From the NCBI GenBank assembly GCA_900468625.1, contig UBUL01000001.1, positions 230,440 to 294,439 of the forward strand: a DNA stretch of 64,000 nt. The letters run 5' to 3'. Of the stretch, positions 27,689-36,030 are shown piece after piece. Within the stretch, counting starts at the first letter, position 1, and each line of letters begins with the position of its first letter. The notes under the pieces were generated by a model, which had not been told where the DNA came from, made no database searches, and saw only the letters and a list, made by a program, of their open reading frames with translations. This stretch comes from Hyphomicrobiales bacterium (GTDB taxonomy: Bacteria; Pseudomonadota; Alphaproteobacteria; Rhizobiales; Rhizobiaceae). Made by a program: the position numbers and the translations under genes.

Positions 27689-27850
27689 CTAAAACACCTC
27701 GTTGGCGAGCAGCGCGACCGTCCAGATCGCGAAGGCGAAGATGGCAATCTTCCAAAAATCGGCCCTGCGCCTCAGGCCCGGCAACCCCAAAGGCTTGACG
27801 AGATGCACTGCCATGGCGAGCAGGAGCAGCACCGCAATGGCTTTTGTCAC
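27689..27850 (-). CDS. Small hydrophobic membrane protein
   Basis: 53 residues from a GTG at 27850: VTKAIAVLLLLAMAVHLV, a Pro/Gly/Arg-rich turn (KPLGLPGLRRRADFW), then KIAIFAFAIWTVALLANEVF. That gives two membrane segments joined by a short basic loop, an obviously non-random layout. It is antisense to the flow of the neighbouring genes and too short for most gene finders. No function is known to me; the design recalls small conserved rhizobial membrane proteins. Confidence 0.7.
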   Translation of the reverse strand: MTKAIAVLLLLAMAVHLVKPLGLPGLRRRADFWKIAIFAFAIWTVALLANEVF

Positions 27851-27878
27851 GCTATTTTTCCCCGTTTATGCAAGAGTG

Positions 27879-27929
27879 AGAGCAGCCGCGACCAAAAACC
27901 GCTGCACCGCTTTCGCGATCATGCTCTAA
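27879..27929. repeat. Half RIME-type palindrome
   Basis: Reads AGAGCATGATCGCGAAAGCG on the minus strand and closes with GCGGCTGCTCT. It is an imperfect single palindrome sharing the AGAGCATGAT end seen in the 25140-25255 element. Confidence 0.45.
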
Positions 27930-28077
27930 ATGTCATAGGACGGACATTTTTCCGCGCCAACAGACTGTTTCCACAGGCCGATAGCGGCAATCCGGGACAC
28001 AATCAATAGCGAAAACAGGCAGGGCGGGATCCTGCCTTGTCGGTTCCTGAAATGGATCCGCATGAAGGTGGGGGAGC

Positions 28078-29352
28078 ATGAAAAGAAACATATTGCCGGT
28101 ACTCGCGCTGCTGTTCGGCACGCTGTTCCTGTTTACGGGCAATGGCCTGCATAGCCTGCTGCTGCCCGTGCGAGGCACGGCGGAAGGCTATGCGACGACG
28201 ACGCTCGGCCTGCTCGGCACGACATGGGCAACGGGCTTCGTGCTCGGCTGCCTGACGGCGCCGAAGCTGGTCAGACGCATCGGCCATGTGCGCGCCTTCT
28301 CGGGCTTCATCTCCGTCATCGCCATCATCGCGCTTTTGACCGGCATCATCGTCGATCCCATCTGGTGGGTGGCCTTGCGCGCCGTGACCGGCTTCTGTAC
28401 TGCCGGCACCTCGATGATCATCGAAAGCTGGCTCAACGAGCGCGCCACCAATGAAAGCCGCGGCGCGATCTTCTCGCTCTACATCGGCATTACGCTGATC
28501 GGCGCCGTCGCCGGCCAGATGATGGTGCCTTTCGCCGATATCCATACGCCCATCCTCTTCATGATGTGCGGCATCTGCTATTGCGTCGCCATGCTGCCGA
28601 CCACGCTGTCGACCGCCGCCTCGCCGCAGCCGCTCAAGGCCGTCAGCCTCGACCTGAGGGCGCTCTACCGCAATTCGCCCGTCGCTTCGATCGGCATCCT
28701 GCTCGTCGGCATCGCCAATGGCGCCTACGGCACGCTCGGCGCCGTCTTCGGCGCCAATGCGGGCCTTTCGGAAAGCAATATCGCGCTGATGATGAGTTTG
28801 ACCATCTTTGCCGGCGCCGTCATGCAGTTGCCCGCCGGCCGCCTTTCGGATCGCATCGACCGCCGCTACGTGCTGGCGGGCATGGCTGCAATCGCCGCTC
28901 TGGATGGCATCCTGCTCTTCCTTTTGAAGCCCGGCAGCCCCTTCTTCCTCATCGGCATGGTCGTCGTCTATGGCGCCGTCGCCAACACGCTCTACCCGAT
29001 CGCCGTCGCCCATGCCAACGACTTCGCCGCGCCGGAGGATTTCGTCAAGGTTTCGGGCGGTCTGCTGCTGCTCTACGGCATCGGCACGATCATCGGCCCG
29101 ACGCTGAGCGGTCCCGTCATGTCCTCCATCGGCCCCTACTCGCTGTTCTTCGTTACCGCCATCGCCCATGTGCTGATTACCTCCTATTCGATCTTCCGCA
29201 GCCGCATGCGTGCCGCAAAGCCGGCCGGCGATCGCGACGCCTACACGACCATGCCCTCGGCCAACGCACAGATGATCACGCCGGAGAGCATGGCGCTGGC
29301 GCGAAGCGAGACTTCAAAAAAGGACGATGTAACTGTAAATTACGGCACCTGA
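28078..29352 (+). CDS. MFS transporter, YcaD-like
   Basis: 424 residues, 12 hydrophobic segments in two halves, with the MFS loop motif after TM2 (APKLVRRIGHVRAF) and its echo in the second half (GRLSDRIDRRYVLA). An acidic, Thr/Ser-rich cytosolic tail of about 40 residues follows the last segment. YcaD-type carriers are proton-linked and of unknown substrate. GGGGGAGC lies directly before the ATG. DUF1192 follows 28 bases later on the same strand. Confidence 0.88.
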   Translation: MKRNILPVLALLFGTLFLFTGNGLHSLLLPVRGTAEGYATTTLGLLGTTWATGFVLGCLTAPKLVRRIGHVRAFSGFISVIAIIALLTGIIVDPIWWVALRAVTGFCTAGTSMIIESWLNERATNESRGAIFSLYIGITLIGAVAGQMMVPFADIHTPILFMMCGICYCVAMLPTTLSTAASPQPLKAVSLDLRALYRNSPVASIGILLVGIANGAYGTLGAVFGANAGLSESNIALMMSLTIFAGAVMQLPAGRLSDRIDRRYVLAGMAAIAALDGILLFLLKPGSPFFLIGMVVVYGAVANTLYPIAVAHANDFAAPEDFVKVSGGLLLLYGIGTIIGPTLSGPVMSSIGPYSLFFVTAIAHVLITSYSIFRSRMRAAKPAGDRDAYTTMPSANAQMITPESMALARSETSKKDDVTVNYGT

Positions 29353-29380
29353 TCCCTCTTGAAGGGAAGGAGGAGCCGAA

Positions 29381-29572
29381 ATGAGCATATTCGACGATGA
29401 CCGCCCGAAGCAGCCGTCCGCCCATGAGATCGGCAGCGATCTGTCGCTGCTATCCGTGGACGAGTTGAAAAGCCGCGTGGCGCTGCTCCAGGACGAGATA
29501 GCCCGGCTGGAAGCGGAAATCGCCACTAAGGCCTCCGGTCGCAAGGCGGCGGACAGTCTTTTCCGCTTCTGA
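29381..29572 (+). CDS. DUF1192 family protein
   Basis: 63 residues: MSIFDDDRPKQPSAHEIGSD, then a helix LSVDELKSRVALLQDEIARLEAEIATKAS that should form a coiled coil, ending ADSLFR, all typical of DUF1192. It is a small cytosolic protein of unknown role found next to rcdA-type genes in Rhizobiales. AAGGAGGAGCC gives a strong ribosome-binding site. It is probably cotranscribed with the MFS gene. Confidence 0.88.
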   Translation: MSIFDDDRPKQPSAHEIGSDLSLLSVDELKSRVALLQDEIARLEAEIATKASGRKAADSLFRF

Positions 29573-29679
29573 AGCACTTGCTTGACGGCGTTTGGCGGCA
29601 ACACGAAATCTGTGCGGCGCAGCCCGGGTTTAAGGCATGCTCAACTGAATATTAAGCTTTACGACATATTACTATGACC

Positions 29680-29783
29680 ATCCAGATTCGTTCTGGACTC
29701 AGACAGTTCCTCCACTTGGCGAATTGGTCTGATTTTTCTCCCTGTTTTACCTTGAGAGCCGCTTTTGCGGCTCTTCTTTTTCG
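29680..29783 (+). ncRNA. Candidate trans-acting small RNA with three hairpins
   Basis: The 385 bases between DUF1192 and rcdA hold no gene but a compact RNA-like design. Hairpin 1 is TCCAGA-TTCGT-TCTGGA (29681-29697). Hairpin 2 is TCAGAC plus AGTTC closed by GAATT and GTCTGA (29699-29732), with CTCC in its loop. Then come a pyrimidine-rich single strand and hairpin 3, AGAGCCGC-TTTT-GCGGCTCT (29755-29774), with a TCTTTTT tail. TACTAT (29670-29675) may be the -10. The CUCC loop could pair with Shine-Dalgarno sequences. The cell-cycle small RNA EcpR1 of rhizobia is one family to compare; I cannot confirm identity. Confidence 0.65.
29755..29782 (+). terminator. Terminator ending the candidate small RNA
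   Basis: 8-bp perfect stem AGAGCCGC/GCGGCTCT with a TTTT loop, followed by TCTTTTT. Confidence 0.85.
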
Positions 29784-29817
29784 ACCTGTGTCGCGGTCCT
29801 TGCCGAAACTGTGGAGA

Positions 29818-29832
29818 TTAACCCTTTCTTAA
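29818..29832. promoter_or_regulatory. CtrA-binding box upstream of rcdA
   Basis: Exact TTAA-N7-TTAA (TTAACCCTTTCTTAA), the alphaproteobacterial CtrA consensus, 125 bases before the rcdA start. RcdA is itself a factor in CtrA proteolysis, so the site suggests a feedback loop. Confidence 0.7.
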
Positions 29833-29957
29833 GAATCACCTTGCGAATTTCAGTTAAAACCAGCATCTTAAAGTCATAAAAGCGGATGCCGAAAGCTCTT
29901 AGGGACTTGACCGGCTTTTCCTGAACAAAAGTGTTGCGTGAAGCAGGGATTTATTCG

Positions 29958-30473
29958 ATGTCGGAACTTGGGTTGAACACGATCAGCTTTGCTGGCCACG
30001 CCGCATCCTCGGCACAGTTCAGGGCACTGTATTCTGAAGGCATGTCGCTGGTCGAGGAAACCGCCGGCTATCTCGACGGCCAGGGCCGCGCCGCCTCCAA
30101 GGTTCTGCCGCGCATGGCCTCGGTGCTCTACGCCGCTGAATCCATGCGGCTCACGACCCGCCTCATGCAGATGGCTTCCTGGCTGCTGCTGCAGCGCGCC
30201 GTCAACAACGGTGAAATGTCCCGCGATCAGGTACTCGCCGAAAAGAACAAGGTTCGCCTCGACGGCTTCAACGTCGACCGCAACGCTCCGGGCTGGAACG
30301 ATCTGCCGGAATCTTTCCGCGATCTCGTCGAACGCTCGCTGCGCCTCCAGAACCGCGTCGCCATCCTCGACCGCGAAATCTACCGCCCGACGGAACCCGC
30401 GATCGTTCCGGACAACCAGAACAGCGTCAAGGCACAGCTGACCCTGCTGCAGACGGCCTTCGGCGGCAACTGA
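29958..30473 (+). CDS. rcdA: RcdA-type regulator of CtrA degradation (DUF1465)
   Basis: 171 residues, family length. It is a three-helix bundle protein: FRALYSEGMSLVEETAGYLDG, LYAAESMRLTTRLMQMASWLLLQRAVNNGEMS and DLVERSLRLQNRVAILDREIYRP are characteristic of DUF1465. In Caulobacter RcdA is the middle adaptor that, with CpdR and PopA, delivers CtrA to ClpXP at the cell pole. ATG 29958 (MSELGLNT) was preferred to an upstream GTG. A CtrA box precedes it and a terminator follows. Confidence 0.9.
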   Translation: MSELGLNTISFAGHAASSAQFRALYSEGMSLVEETAGYLDGQGRAASKVLPRMASVLYAAESMRLTTRLMQMASWLLLQRAVNNGEMSRDQVLAEKNKVRLDGFNVDRNAPGWNDLPESFRDLVERSLRLQNRVAILDREIYRPTEPAIVPDNQNSVKAQLTLLQTAFGGN

Positions 30474-30504
30474 GCCGATCCCAGCGTCGGTAAAGGATTT
30501 CAAT

Positions 30505-30534
30505 CGGCCGTGCTTTGCGCGGCCGGTTTTGTTT
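30505..30534 (+). terminator. Terminator of rcdA
   Basis: CGGCCG (30505-30510) pairs with CGGCCG (30520-30525), followed by GTTTTGTTTTG. Confidence 0.75.
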
Positions 30535-30586
30535 TGACGCGTATTATAATGACTGCGCTGCTCGCGCGTGATCTTGCCAGACAACG

Positions 30587-30616
30587 CAAAAAGCCCGGCA
30601 AAACCGGGCTCTTTTC
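30587..30616 (-). terminator. Terminator of rpmE
   Basis: AGCCCGG-CAAAA-CCGGGCT, followed on the minus strand by TTTTT. The other side carries CTTTTC, so it may also serve rightward transcripts. Confidence 0.8.
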
Positions 30617-30637
30617 ATGCGGCAGATCGCAATGCGA

Positions 30638-30859
30638 TTAGATGCCGAGACCGCCGAAGCGCTTGTTGAACTTCGAAACGCGGCCGGCACGGTCCATCAT
30701 CTGCTGGTTGCCGCCGGTCCAAGCCGGATGGGACTTGGAGTCGATTTCGAGGTTCATGACAGCGCCTTCAGAACCCCAGGTCGAGCGGGTTTCATATTCG
30801 GTGCCGTCGGTCATGACTACCTTGATCGTGTGGTAGTCGGGATGAATGTTGGCCTTCAT
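30638..30859 (-). CDS. rpmE: 50S ribosomal protein bL31
   Basis: 73 residues starting [20 protein letters not shown], with SHPAWTG and [11 protein letters not shown], the bL31 signature. There is no cysteine, so it is the zinc-free form usual in alphaproteobacteria. It binds the central protuberance and bridges to the small subunit. The family start is at 30859; 17 further codons upstream are not conserved. It is divergent from the ABC exporter gene. Confidence 0.96.
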   Translation of the reverse strand: MKANIHPDYHTIKVVMTDGTEYETRSTWGSEGAVMNLEIDSKSHPAWTGGNQQMMDRAGRVSKFNKRFGGLGI

Positions 30860-31033
30860 AACAATCTTCCTGTCATGCCAGGGTCCATTTGTCGCAAGCC
30901 ATTGCGGCAACCGAACCGATTGAATAAATGAAGCCGCAGTCCGTTAAAGGCCACGGCTTCCAATTAAGATGGCGTGCCTATACATGAAGCCAGCGGCGAT
31001 AACAAGGGGCGAAACGTCGAGTCCCTTGCTGAT

Positions 31034-32854
31034 ATGGGGATTGGAGACGACTTGTCAGAGACTGGCCAGGCTGAGGAAAAGAAAAACCGATCAATCCGCC
31101 CTCTCGGACGACTGGCACCCTACCTCCGGCGATATCGAGGCATGGTGGCCGGGGCGATTGTTTCGCTCGTCGCTGCCGCCGTCACCTCGCTCGCGCTGCC
31201 GGTCGCCGTGCGCCGCATGATCGATCACGGCTTCGATCAGGCCGACCGTGGGCTGATCGACAGCTATTTCGTCGCGATCATGATCATGGCCCTGCTGCTC
31301 GCCGCTGCGAGCGCACTGCGCTACTATTTCGTCATCTCCATTGGCGAGCGCATCGTCTCCGACATGCGCCGCGAAGTCTTCGACCATGTCACGCGGCTGT
31401 CGCCCTCCTTCTTCGACGTCAATCAATCGGGCGAGATCGTCTCGCGGCTGACGGCCGATACGACTCAGATCAAGTCCGCGGTCGGCGCCACCGCGTCCGT
31501 CGCGCTGCGCAACCTCATCCTCTGTCTCGGCGCCGTGATCATGATGATCGTCACCAGCCCGAAGCTGTCGAGCATCGTGCTGGTCGCCATTCCGGTCATT
31601 GTCCTGCCGCTTGTCAGTTTCGGACGTTCCGTGCGCAAGCGTTCACGGGCGGCGCAGGAGACGCTGGCGCAAGCGTCGGCCTATGCCAACGAGACCATCG
31701 CGGCCAACCGCACCATTCAGGCCTATAACGGCGAGAACGCAGCCGCGCGCCGTTACGGCAGCGCCGTCGAGGATGCCTATCAGGCGGCACGCGCGGCGAT
31801 CAAATCCCGCTCGCTGCTGACGGGCTTCGCCATTGCCATGGTCTTCGGCAGCATCGTCGCGGTTCTCTGGGTCGGCGCGCAGAACGTTCTCGCCGGCACC
31901 ATGTCCGCCGGCACGCTCGGCCAGTTCCTGCTCTATTCCGTCATCGCCGGCTCCTCGCTCGGCTCGCTGTCGGAAGTCTGGGGCGAGCTGTCCCAAGCAG
32001 CGGGGGCTGCCGACCGCCTCGGCGAGCTGCTTGCCGAGGTATCGCCGATCGCCGCACCGGCCAATCCGCTGCCCTTGCCGCAACCGCCGCAGGGCCGTGT
32101 GGAATTCTCCGATGTCCACTTCTCCTACCCGTCGCGACCGAACAGATCGGCGCTGCATGGGCTCTCCTTCTCCGTAACTCCGGGGGAAACAGTCGCAATC
32201 GTGGGCGCGTCGGGTGCCGGGAAGAGCACCATCTTTTCGCTGCTGCTGCGCTTCTACGATCCGCAGAAGGGTCGCGTCGCCCTGGATGGCATCGATGCCC
32301 GCGACGTGCTGCCGGATGCCTTGCGCGAACGCATTGCCATCGTGCCTCAGGATACGACGATCTTTGCCGCCACGATCCATGATAACATCGCCTTCGGCCG
32401 CCCGGACGCCTCCCGCGAGGAGGTCTGTGCCGCCGCGGCCGCTGCGCAGGCGGATGAATTCATCTCACGCCTGGAGCAAGGATACGATACCGAGGTCGGC
32501 GAGCGGGGCGTCACTCTTTCCGGCGGCCAGCGCCAGCGTGTCGCCATTGCACGCGCCATCCTGAAGAATGCGCCGATCCTCCTGCTCGACGAGGCGACCT
32601 CAGCCCTCGATGCCGAGAGCGAGACCCTGGTGCAGAAGGCGCTGGAGGGTCTGATGGAGGGACGCACGACCCTCGTGATCGCCCATCGTCTGGCGACCGT
32701 TCTGAAAGCCGATCGCATTCTGGTGCTTGATCAGGGCCGCATCGTCGAGGAAGGCACGCATCAGAGCCTGATCCGCCACGGCGGCATCTACGCCAAGCTT
32801 GCGCGCCTGCAGTTCGATGCAGGCATCGAGGAGCACATGCTCATCGCCAGATAG
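31034..32854 (+). CDS. ABC exporter, fused membrane and ATPase half-transporter
   Basis: About 606 residues. The N-terminal transmembrane domain with six segments (about 40-320) precedes the nucleotide-binding domain: Walker A GASGAGKST, Q-loop VPQDTT, signature LSGGQ, Walker B ILLLDEATSALD and switch His IAHR. BmrA/MsbA/LmrA-type half transporters work as homodimers and expel lipids or drugs. The start is uncertain: GTG 30974, ATG 31034 and TTG 31052 are in frame, and the TTG has the best ribosome-binding site (GGAG). The gene is monocistronic by spacing. Confidence 0.9.
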   Translation: MGIGDDLSETGQAEEKKNRSIRPLGRLAPYLRRYRGMVAGAIVSLVAAAVTSLALPVAVRRMIDHGFDQADRGLIDSYFVAIMIMALLLAAASALRYYFVISIGERIVSDMRREVFDHVTRLSPSFFDVNQSGEIVSRLTADTTQIKSAVGATASVALRNLILCLGAVIMMIVTSPKLSSIVLVAIPVIVLPLVSFGRSVRKRSRAAQETLAQASAYANETIAANRTIQAYNGENAAARRYGSAVEDAYQAARAAIKSRSLLTGFAIAMVFGSIVAVLWVGAQNVLAGTMSAGTLGQFLLYSVIAGSSLGSLSEVWGELSQAAGAADRLGELLAEVSPIAAPANPLPLPQPPQGRVEFSDVHFSYPSRPNRSALHGLSFSVTPGETVAIVGASGAGKSTIFSLLLRFYDPQKGRVALDGIDARDVLPDALRERIAIVPQDTTIFAATIHDNIAFGRPDASREEVCAAAAAAQADEFISRLEQGYDTEVGERGVTLSGGQRQRVAIARAILKNAPILLLDEATSALDAESETLVQKALEGLMEGRTTLVIAHRLATVLKADRILVLDQGRIVEEGTHQSLIRHGGIYAKLARLQFDAGIEEHMLIAR

Positions 32855-32962
32855 CGATAACCGCGTAAATCGCACCAAATACAACTCTGTGGAAATAGTC
32901 TGGAATTTGAGCTAGGTTTTCAACGCCATCTCGCGCTGACGCGATTCTAGGAGACGAGAACC

Positions 32963-33151
32963 ATGTATAAATTTGAAGTCTACAAGGACAAGGCCGGCGA
33001 GTTTCGCTTCCGCTTCAAAGCTTCGAACGGCGAAACCATGTTCGGTTCCGAAGGCTACAAGGCGAAAGCCTCCGCCCTGCATGCTATCGAGTCGATCAAG
33101 GCCCATGTCGGCGGCGCTGTCATCGACGATCAGACCGTCGCAACCGCATAA
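32963..33151 (+). CDS. DUF1508 (YegP-like) protein
   Basis: 62 residues forming one DUF1508 repeat: YKFEVYKDKAGEFRFRFKASNGE, SEGYKAKASALHAIESIK. E. coli YegP has two such repeats; single-repeat forms are common in rhizobia and are often stationary-phase or stress genes. TAGGAGACGAGAACC gives a good ribosome-binding site. A strong terminator follows. Function unknown. Confidence 0.88.
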   Translation: MYKFEVYKDKAGEFRFRFKASNGETMFGSEGYKAKASALHAIESIKAHVGGAVIDDQTVATA

Positions 33152-33185
33152 TATCTCGCGTCACGCATTCGCTGCAAAGCCACTT

Positions 33186-33227
33186 ACGGCCGGCTGCCCA
33201 TCGGGCACGCCGGCCGTTTCGATTTTT
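33186..33227 (+). terminator. Terminator of the DUF1508 gene
   Basis: Long stem ACGGCCGGC/GCCGGCCGT with inner GCCC/GGGC, followed by TTCGATTTTT. Confidence 0.85.
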
Positions 33228-33399
33228 GGCGACGAGTTTCAAAAAATCTTTTCGCGAGTGTCGAATTCGTCCCGGCACGCGGCTCATTCTATCGAAACGG
33301 CAGGAAGCCGTTTTGCCTGCGGTGTTGTATAGTCCGGCAATCAGCTTGCAGGGCACACCGTCCGGCCATCGTCAAAACTGCAAATGGGAGACTTATCTC

Positions 33400-33738
33400 A
33401 TGCAATATGCTTTGATCATCCGTGAATCAGCCGAGGATTTCGAGCGTCGCGCCGATCCGACCTATAAGAACGGCTGGATTGCCTATACCCAGGCCCTTGC
33501 GCAGGCCGGCATCATGACGGGGGGCGCGGGATTGACCGCACCGGAGACGGCGACAGTCGTCCGTCGCCAAGGCGAGGACCATGAAGTCAGGGACGGCCCC
33601 TTCCCTGACGGTAAGGAGCAGCTTGGCGGCTTCTTTCTGATCGACGTACCGGATCTCGATGCCGCGCTGGAATGGGCCTTGCGCATACCGATCTCCCAGC
33701 AAGGCTCGGTCGAAATACGGCCGCGATTGCAGATGTAA
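33400..33738 (+). CDS. YciI/DGPF-domain protein, partner of an ECF42 sigma factor
   Basis: 112 residues: MQYALIIRESAEDFERR at the start, GPFPDGKEQLGGFFLIDVPDLDAALEWA in the middle (DGPF motif), and VEIRP near the end. DGPF proteins are the regular genomic partners of ECF42-group sigma factors, and one follows 5 bases downstream. They are small dimeric proteins of unknown chemistry, possibly sensors or effectors for the sigma factor. The ATG at 33400 follows GGGAGACTTATC. Confidence 0.88.
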   Translation: MQYALIIRESAEDFERRADPTYKNGWIAYTQALAQAGIMTGGAGLTAPETATVVRRQGEDHEVRDGPFPDGKEQLGGFFLIDVPDLDAALEWALRIPISQQGSVEIRPRLQM

Positions 33739-33743
33739 CCATC

Positions 33744-34991
33744 ATGACATTGGATGCCCGACGCGCTGCCGAGCAAGCGGCGCGTCAATCCTACGGCAAG
33801 CTGGTTGCTTTTCTCGCCGCGCGCTTCCGCGACGTGCCGGCGGCCGAGGATGCTTTGTCCGATGCGATCGCGGCAGCGTTGAGTACCTGGCCGGAACGCG
33901 GTATCCCCGACAATCCGGAAGCCTGGCTGCTGGTTGTGGCCAAGCGCAACCTCCTTCGCCGGGTCAGGCACGAAAATGTCAGGGTCGGAGCGCGCGACAG
34001 GATCATGATGGCCTTCGAAGAAGCGGAGGAGCGCATGAATGCCGACAATTCCACCTTTCCGGACGAGCGCCTGAAGCTCCTCTTCGTCTGCGCCCATCCG
34101 GCCCTGGATCGCTCGGCTCACACGCCGCTGATGCTGCAATCCGTACTGGCCGTCGATGCCGCAACCATAGCCAAGGCATTCCTCGTTTCGCCGCAAGCCA
34201 TGAGCCAGCGGCTGGTGCGGGCAAAAATCAAGATCCGCGACGCACATATTCCTTTTATCGTTCCGGAGCGGTCCGTTTTGCCGGACCGATTGGAAAGCGT
34301 GCTCTCGGCGATATATGCCGCCTATGGCCTCGGCTGGGATGGGGTAGACGGAGAGATCGGCAAACAAGGATCTCTTGCGGAGGAGGCCATCTGGCTCGGC
34401 CGCACTCTGCTTGCGACCTTGCCGCAGGAGCCGGAGGCGGCGGGCTTGCTGTCGCTGATGCTCTACAGCCAATCCCGCCGTGAAGCGCGGCGCGATGCGG
34501 ATGGACGATATGTCTCGCTCGACCAGCAGGAAATGGCCCTCTGGGATGCTGAAATGATCGCGGAGGCCGACAATCTGTTGCGAAAGGCCGGTGCATTCGG
34601 GCGTTTCGGTCCGTTCCAGTGCCAGGCGGCTATCCAGTCCGTGCATGCCGACCGGCGACGCTCCGGCGCGACCGATTGGCAGGCTCTCGCCAAGCTCTAT
34701 GAGGCACTGATGATGATGGAGCCGACGACCGGCGCGCGCATCAGTCAGGCCGCGGTGATCGGCAAGGTCCGCGGCGCGAGCGCCGGGCTGGATTTGCTGG
34801 ACCGGATGGCCGAGCGCGATATTGCAAGCTATCAGCCCTATTGGGCCGTGCGCGCGCATTTGCTTGCCGAATCCGGCGATATGGAGAAGGCCGCCTCCGC
34901 CTATCGCTCGGCGATCGGGCTAAGCAGCAGCGAGGCGGTGCGGCAATTTCTGCTGCAGCGCCTCGAGGCCATTTCGCCAAGGAACGGCTGA
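33744..34991 (+). CDS. ECF42-group RNA polymerase sigma factor
   Basis: 415 residues. The sigma-2 region is at about 10-75 (YGKLVAFLAARFRDVPAAEDALSDA, NPEAWLLVVAKRNLLRRVRH) and sigma-4 at about 110-170 (LMLQSVLAVDAATIAKAFLV, SQRLVRAKIKIR). A large C-terminal TPR-like extension (about 180-415; DUF6596-type) is found in ECF42 members and replaces an anti-sigma factor as the likely control domain. It is tightly linked (5 bases) to the DGPF gene. ATG 33744 (MTLDARRAAEQAARQ) is the expected start. Confidence 0.9.
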   Translation: MTLDARRAAEQAARQSYGKLVAFLAARFRDVPAAEDALSDAIAAALSTWPERGIPDNPEAWLLVVAKRNLLRRVRHENVRVGARDRIMMAFEEAEERMNADNSTFPDERLKLLFVCAHPALDRSAHTPLMLQSVLAVDAATIAKAFLVSPQAMSQRLVRAKIKIRDAHIPFIVPERSVLPDRLESVLSAIYAAYGLGWDGVDGEIGKQGSLAEEAIWLGRTLLATLPQEPEAAGLLSLMLYSQSRREARRDADGRYVSLDQQEMALWDAEMIAEADNLLRKAGAFGRFGPFQCQAAIQSVHADRRRSGATDWQALAKLYEALMMMEPTTGARISQAAVIGKVRGASAGLDLLDRMAERDIASYQPYWAVRAHLLAESGDMEKAASAYRSAIGLSSSEAVRQFLLQRLEAISPRNG

Positions 34992-34995
34992 CCGA

Positions 34996-36027
34996 TTATT
35001 TTTCCGTCAGCTTCAGCTCGATGCGGCGGTTGGTAGCGCGCGCATCCGGCGTATCGCCGGGGGCGATCGGCTGGAATTCGCCGAAGCCGGCAGCGACAAG
35101 CCTGTCGGCCGGAACGCCCTGCGAGATCAGGAACTTGACGACGGCGATGGCGCGCGCGGACGATAGCGCCCAGTTATCCGGGTAACGGCCGGTGCCCGAA
35201 AGCGGCACATTGTCCGTATGGCCGTCGACGCGCAGCACCCAATTGATTTCAGGCGGAATTTCCTTGGCGAGGTCGATAAGAGCTGCGGCAAGCTTCGTCA
35301 TCTCCGCCTGTCCTGCCGGATTGAGATCGGCAGCGCCGGATGGGAACAGCACCTCGGACTGGAACACGAAACGGTCGCCGACAATGCGGATATTGTCACG
35401 GTCGGAAAGGATTTCGCGCAAGCGGCCGAAGAAGTCGGAACGATAGCGGTTCAGCTCCTGGACACGCTGCGCCAGCGCCACGTTCAGCCGCCGCCCGAGA
35501 TCGGCAATCTTCACCTGCGATGACTGGTCCTTGACCTCGGATGCCTGAAGTGCGGCCTCCACGGCGGCGATCTGGCTGCGCAGGGCGGCGATCTGCTGAT
35601 TGAGGAGATCGACCTGGCTGAGCGCCCGCGCGCTCACCTGCTTCTGTGCATCGAGTTCCTGCGAAAGGGAGCCGGCACGCTGTTCGGCCGCCTGGCTGTT
35701 GCCGGACCCGGCGGCCAGCAGTGTCTGCAGCCGCGAGCGCTCGCTCTCCGCCGAGGAAAGTGATGCCTGCAGATTGGCGACGGCATCCTCCAGATCCTGC
35801 TTGCCGCTCTTTTCCAGCGCCAGTTGCTGCACCAGATCGTTGATGCGGCTATTGAGGCGGTTGAGCACCTCGTCACGGCCGGAAATCTCGCGGCTGAGGA
35901 TGAACTGGCCGACGACGAAAACCGTCAGCAGGAACATGATGGCCATCAGCAGCGTGGACAGCGCATCGACGAAGCCGGGCCAGTAGTCGACGCTTCTCTG
36001 GTGGCGTCGGTTGCGGGCGAGCGCCAT
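34996..36027 (-). CDS. MotB/OmpA-like peptidoglycan-binding stator protein
   Basis: 343 residues. One N-terminal membrane segment (about 25-47, VDALSTLLMAIMFLLTVFVV, resembling the MotB pore helix with an acidic residue at its start) is followed by a long coiled coil (about 55-190) and a C-terminal OmpA domain (about 215-343; VDGHTDNVPLSG, NWALSSARAIAVVKFL, AANAGFGE-like VAAGFGEFQP). Only 3 bases separate it from the upstream ExbB/MotA-like gene, so the two form a proton-channel/stator pair with a peptidoglycan anchor. Its role in rhizobia is not defined. Confidence 0.87.
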   Translation of the reverse strand: MALARNRRHQRSVDYWPGFVDALSTLLMAIMFLLTVFVVGQFILSREISGRDEVLNRLNSRINDLVQQLALEKSGKQDLEDAVANLQASLSSAESERSRLQTLLAAGSGNSQAAEQRAGSLSQELDAQKQVSARALSQVDLLNQQIAALRSQIAAVEAALQASEVKDQSSQVKIADLGRRLNVALAQRVQELNRYRSDFFGRLREILSDRDNIRIVGDRFVFQSEVLFPSGAADLNPAGQAEMTKLAAALIDLAKEIPPEINWVLRVDGHTDNVPLSGTGRYPDNWALSSARAIAVVKFLISQGVPADRLVAAGFGEFQPIAPGDTPDARATNRRIELKLTEK

Positions 36028-36030
36028 GGC

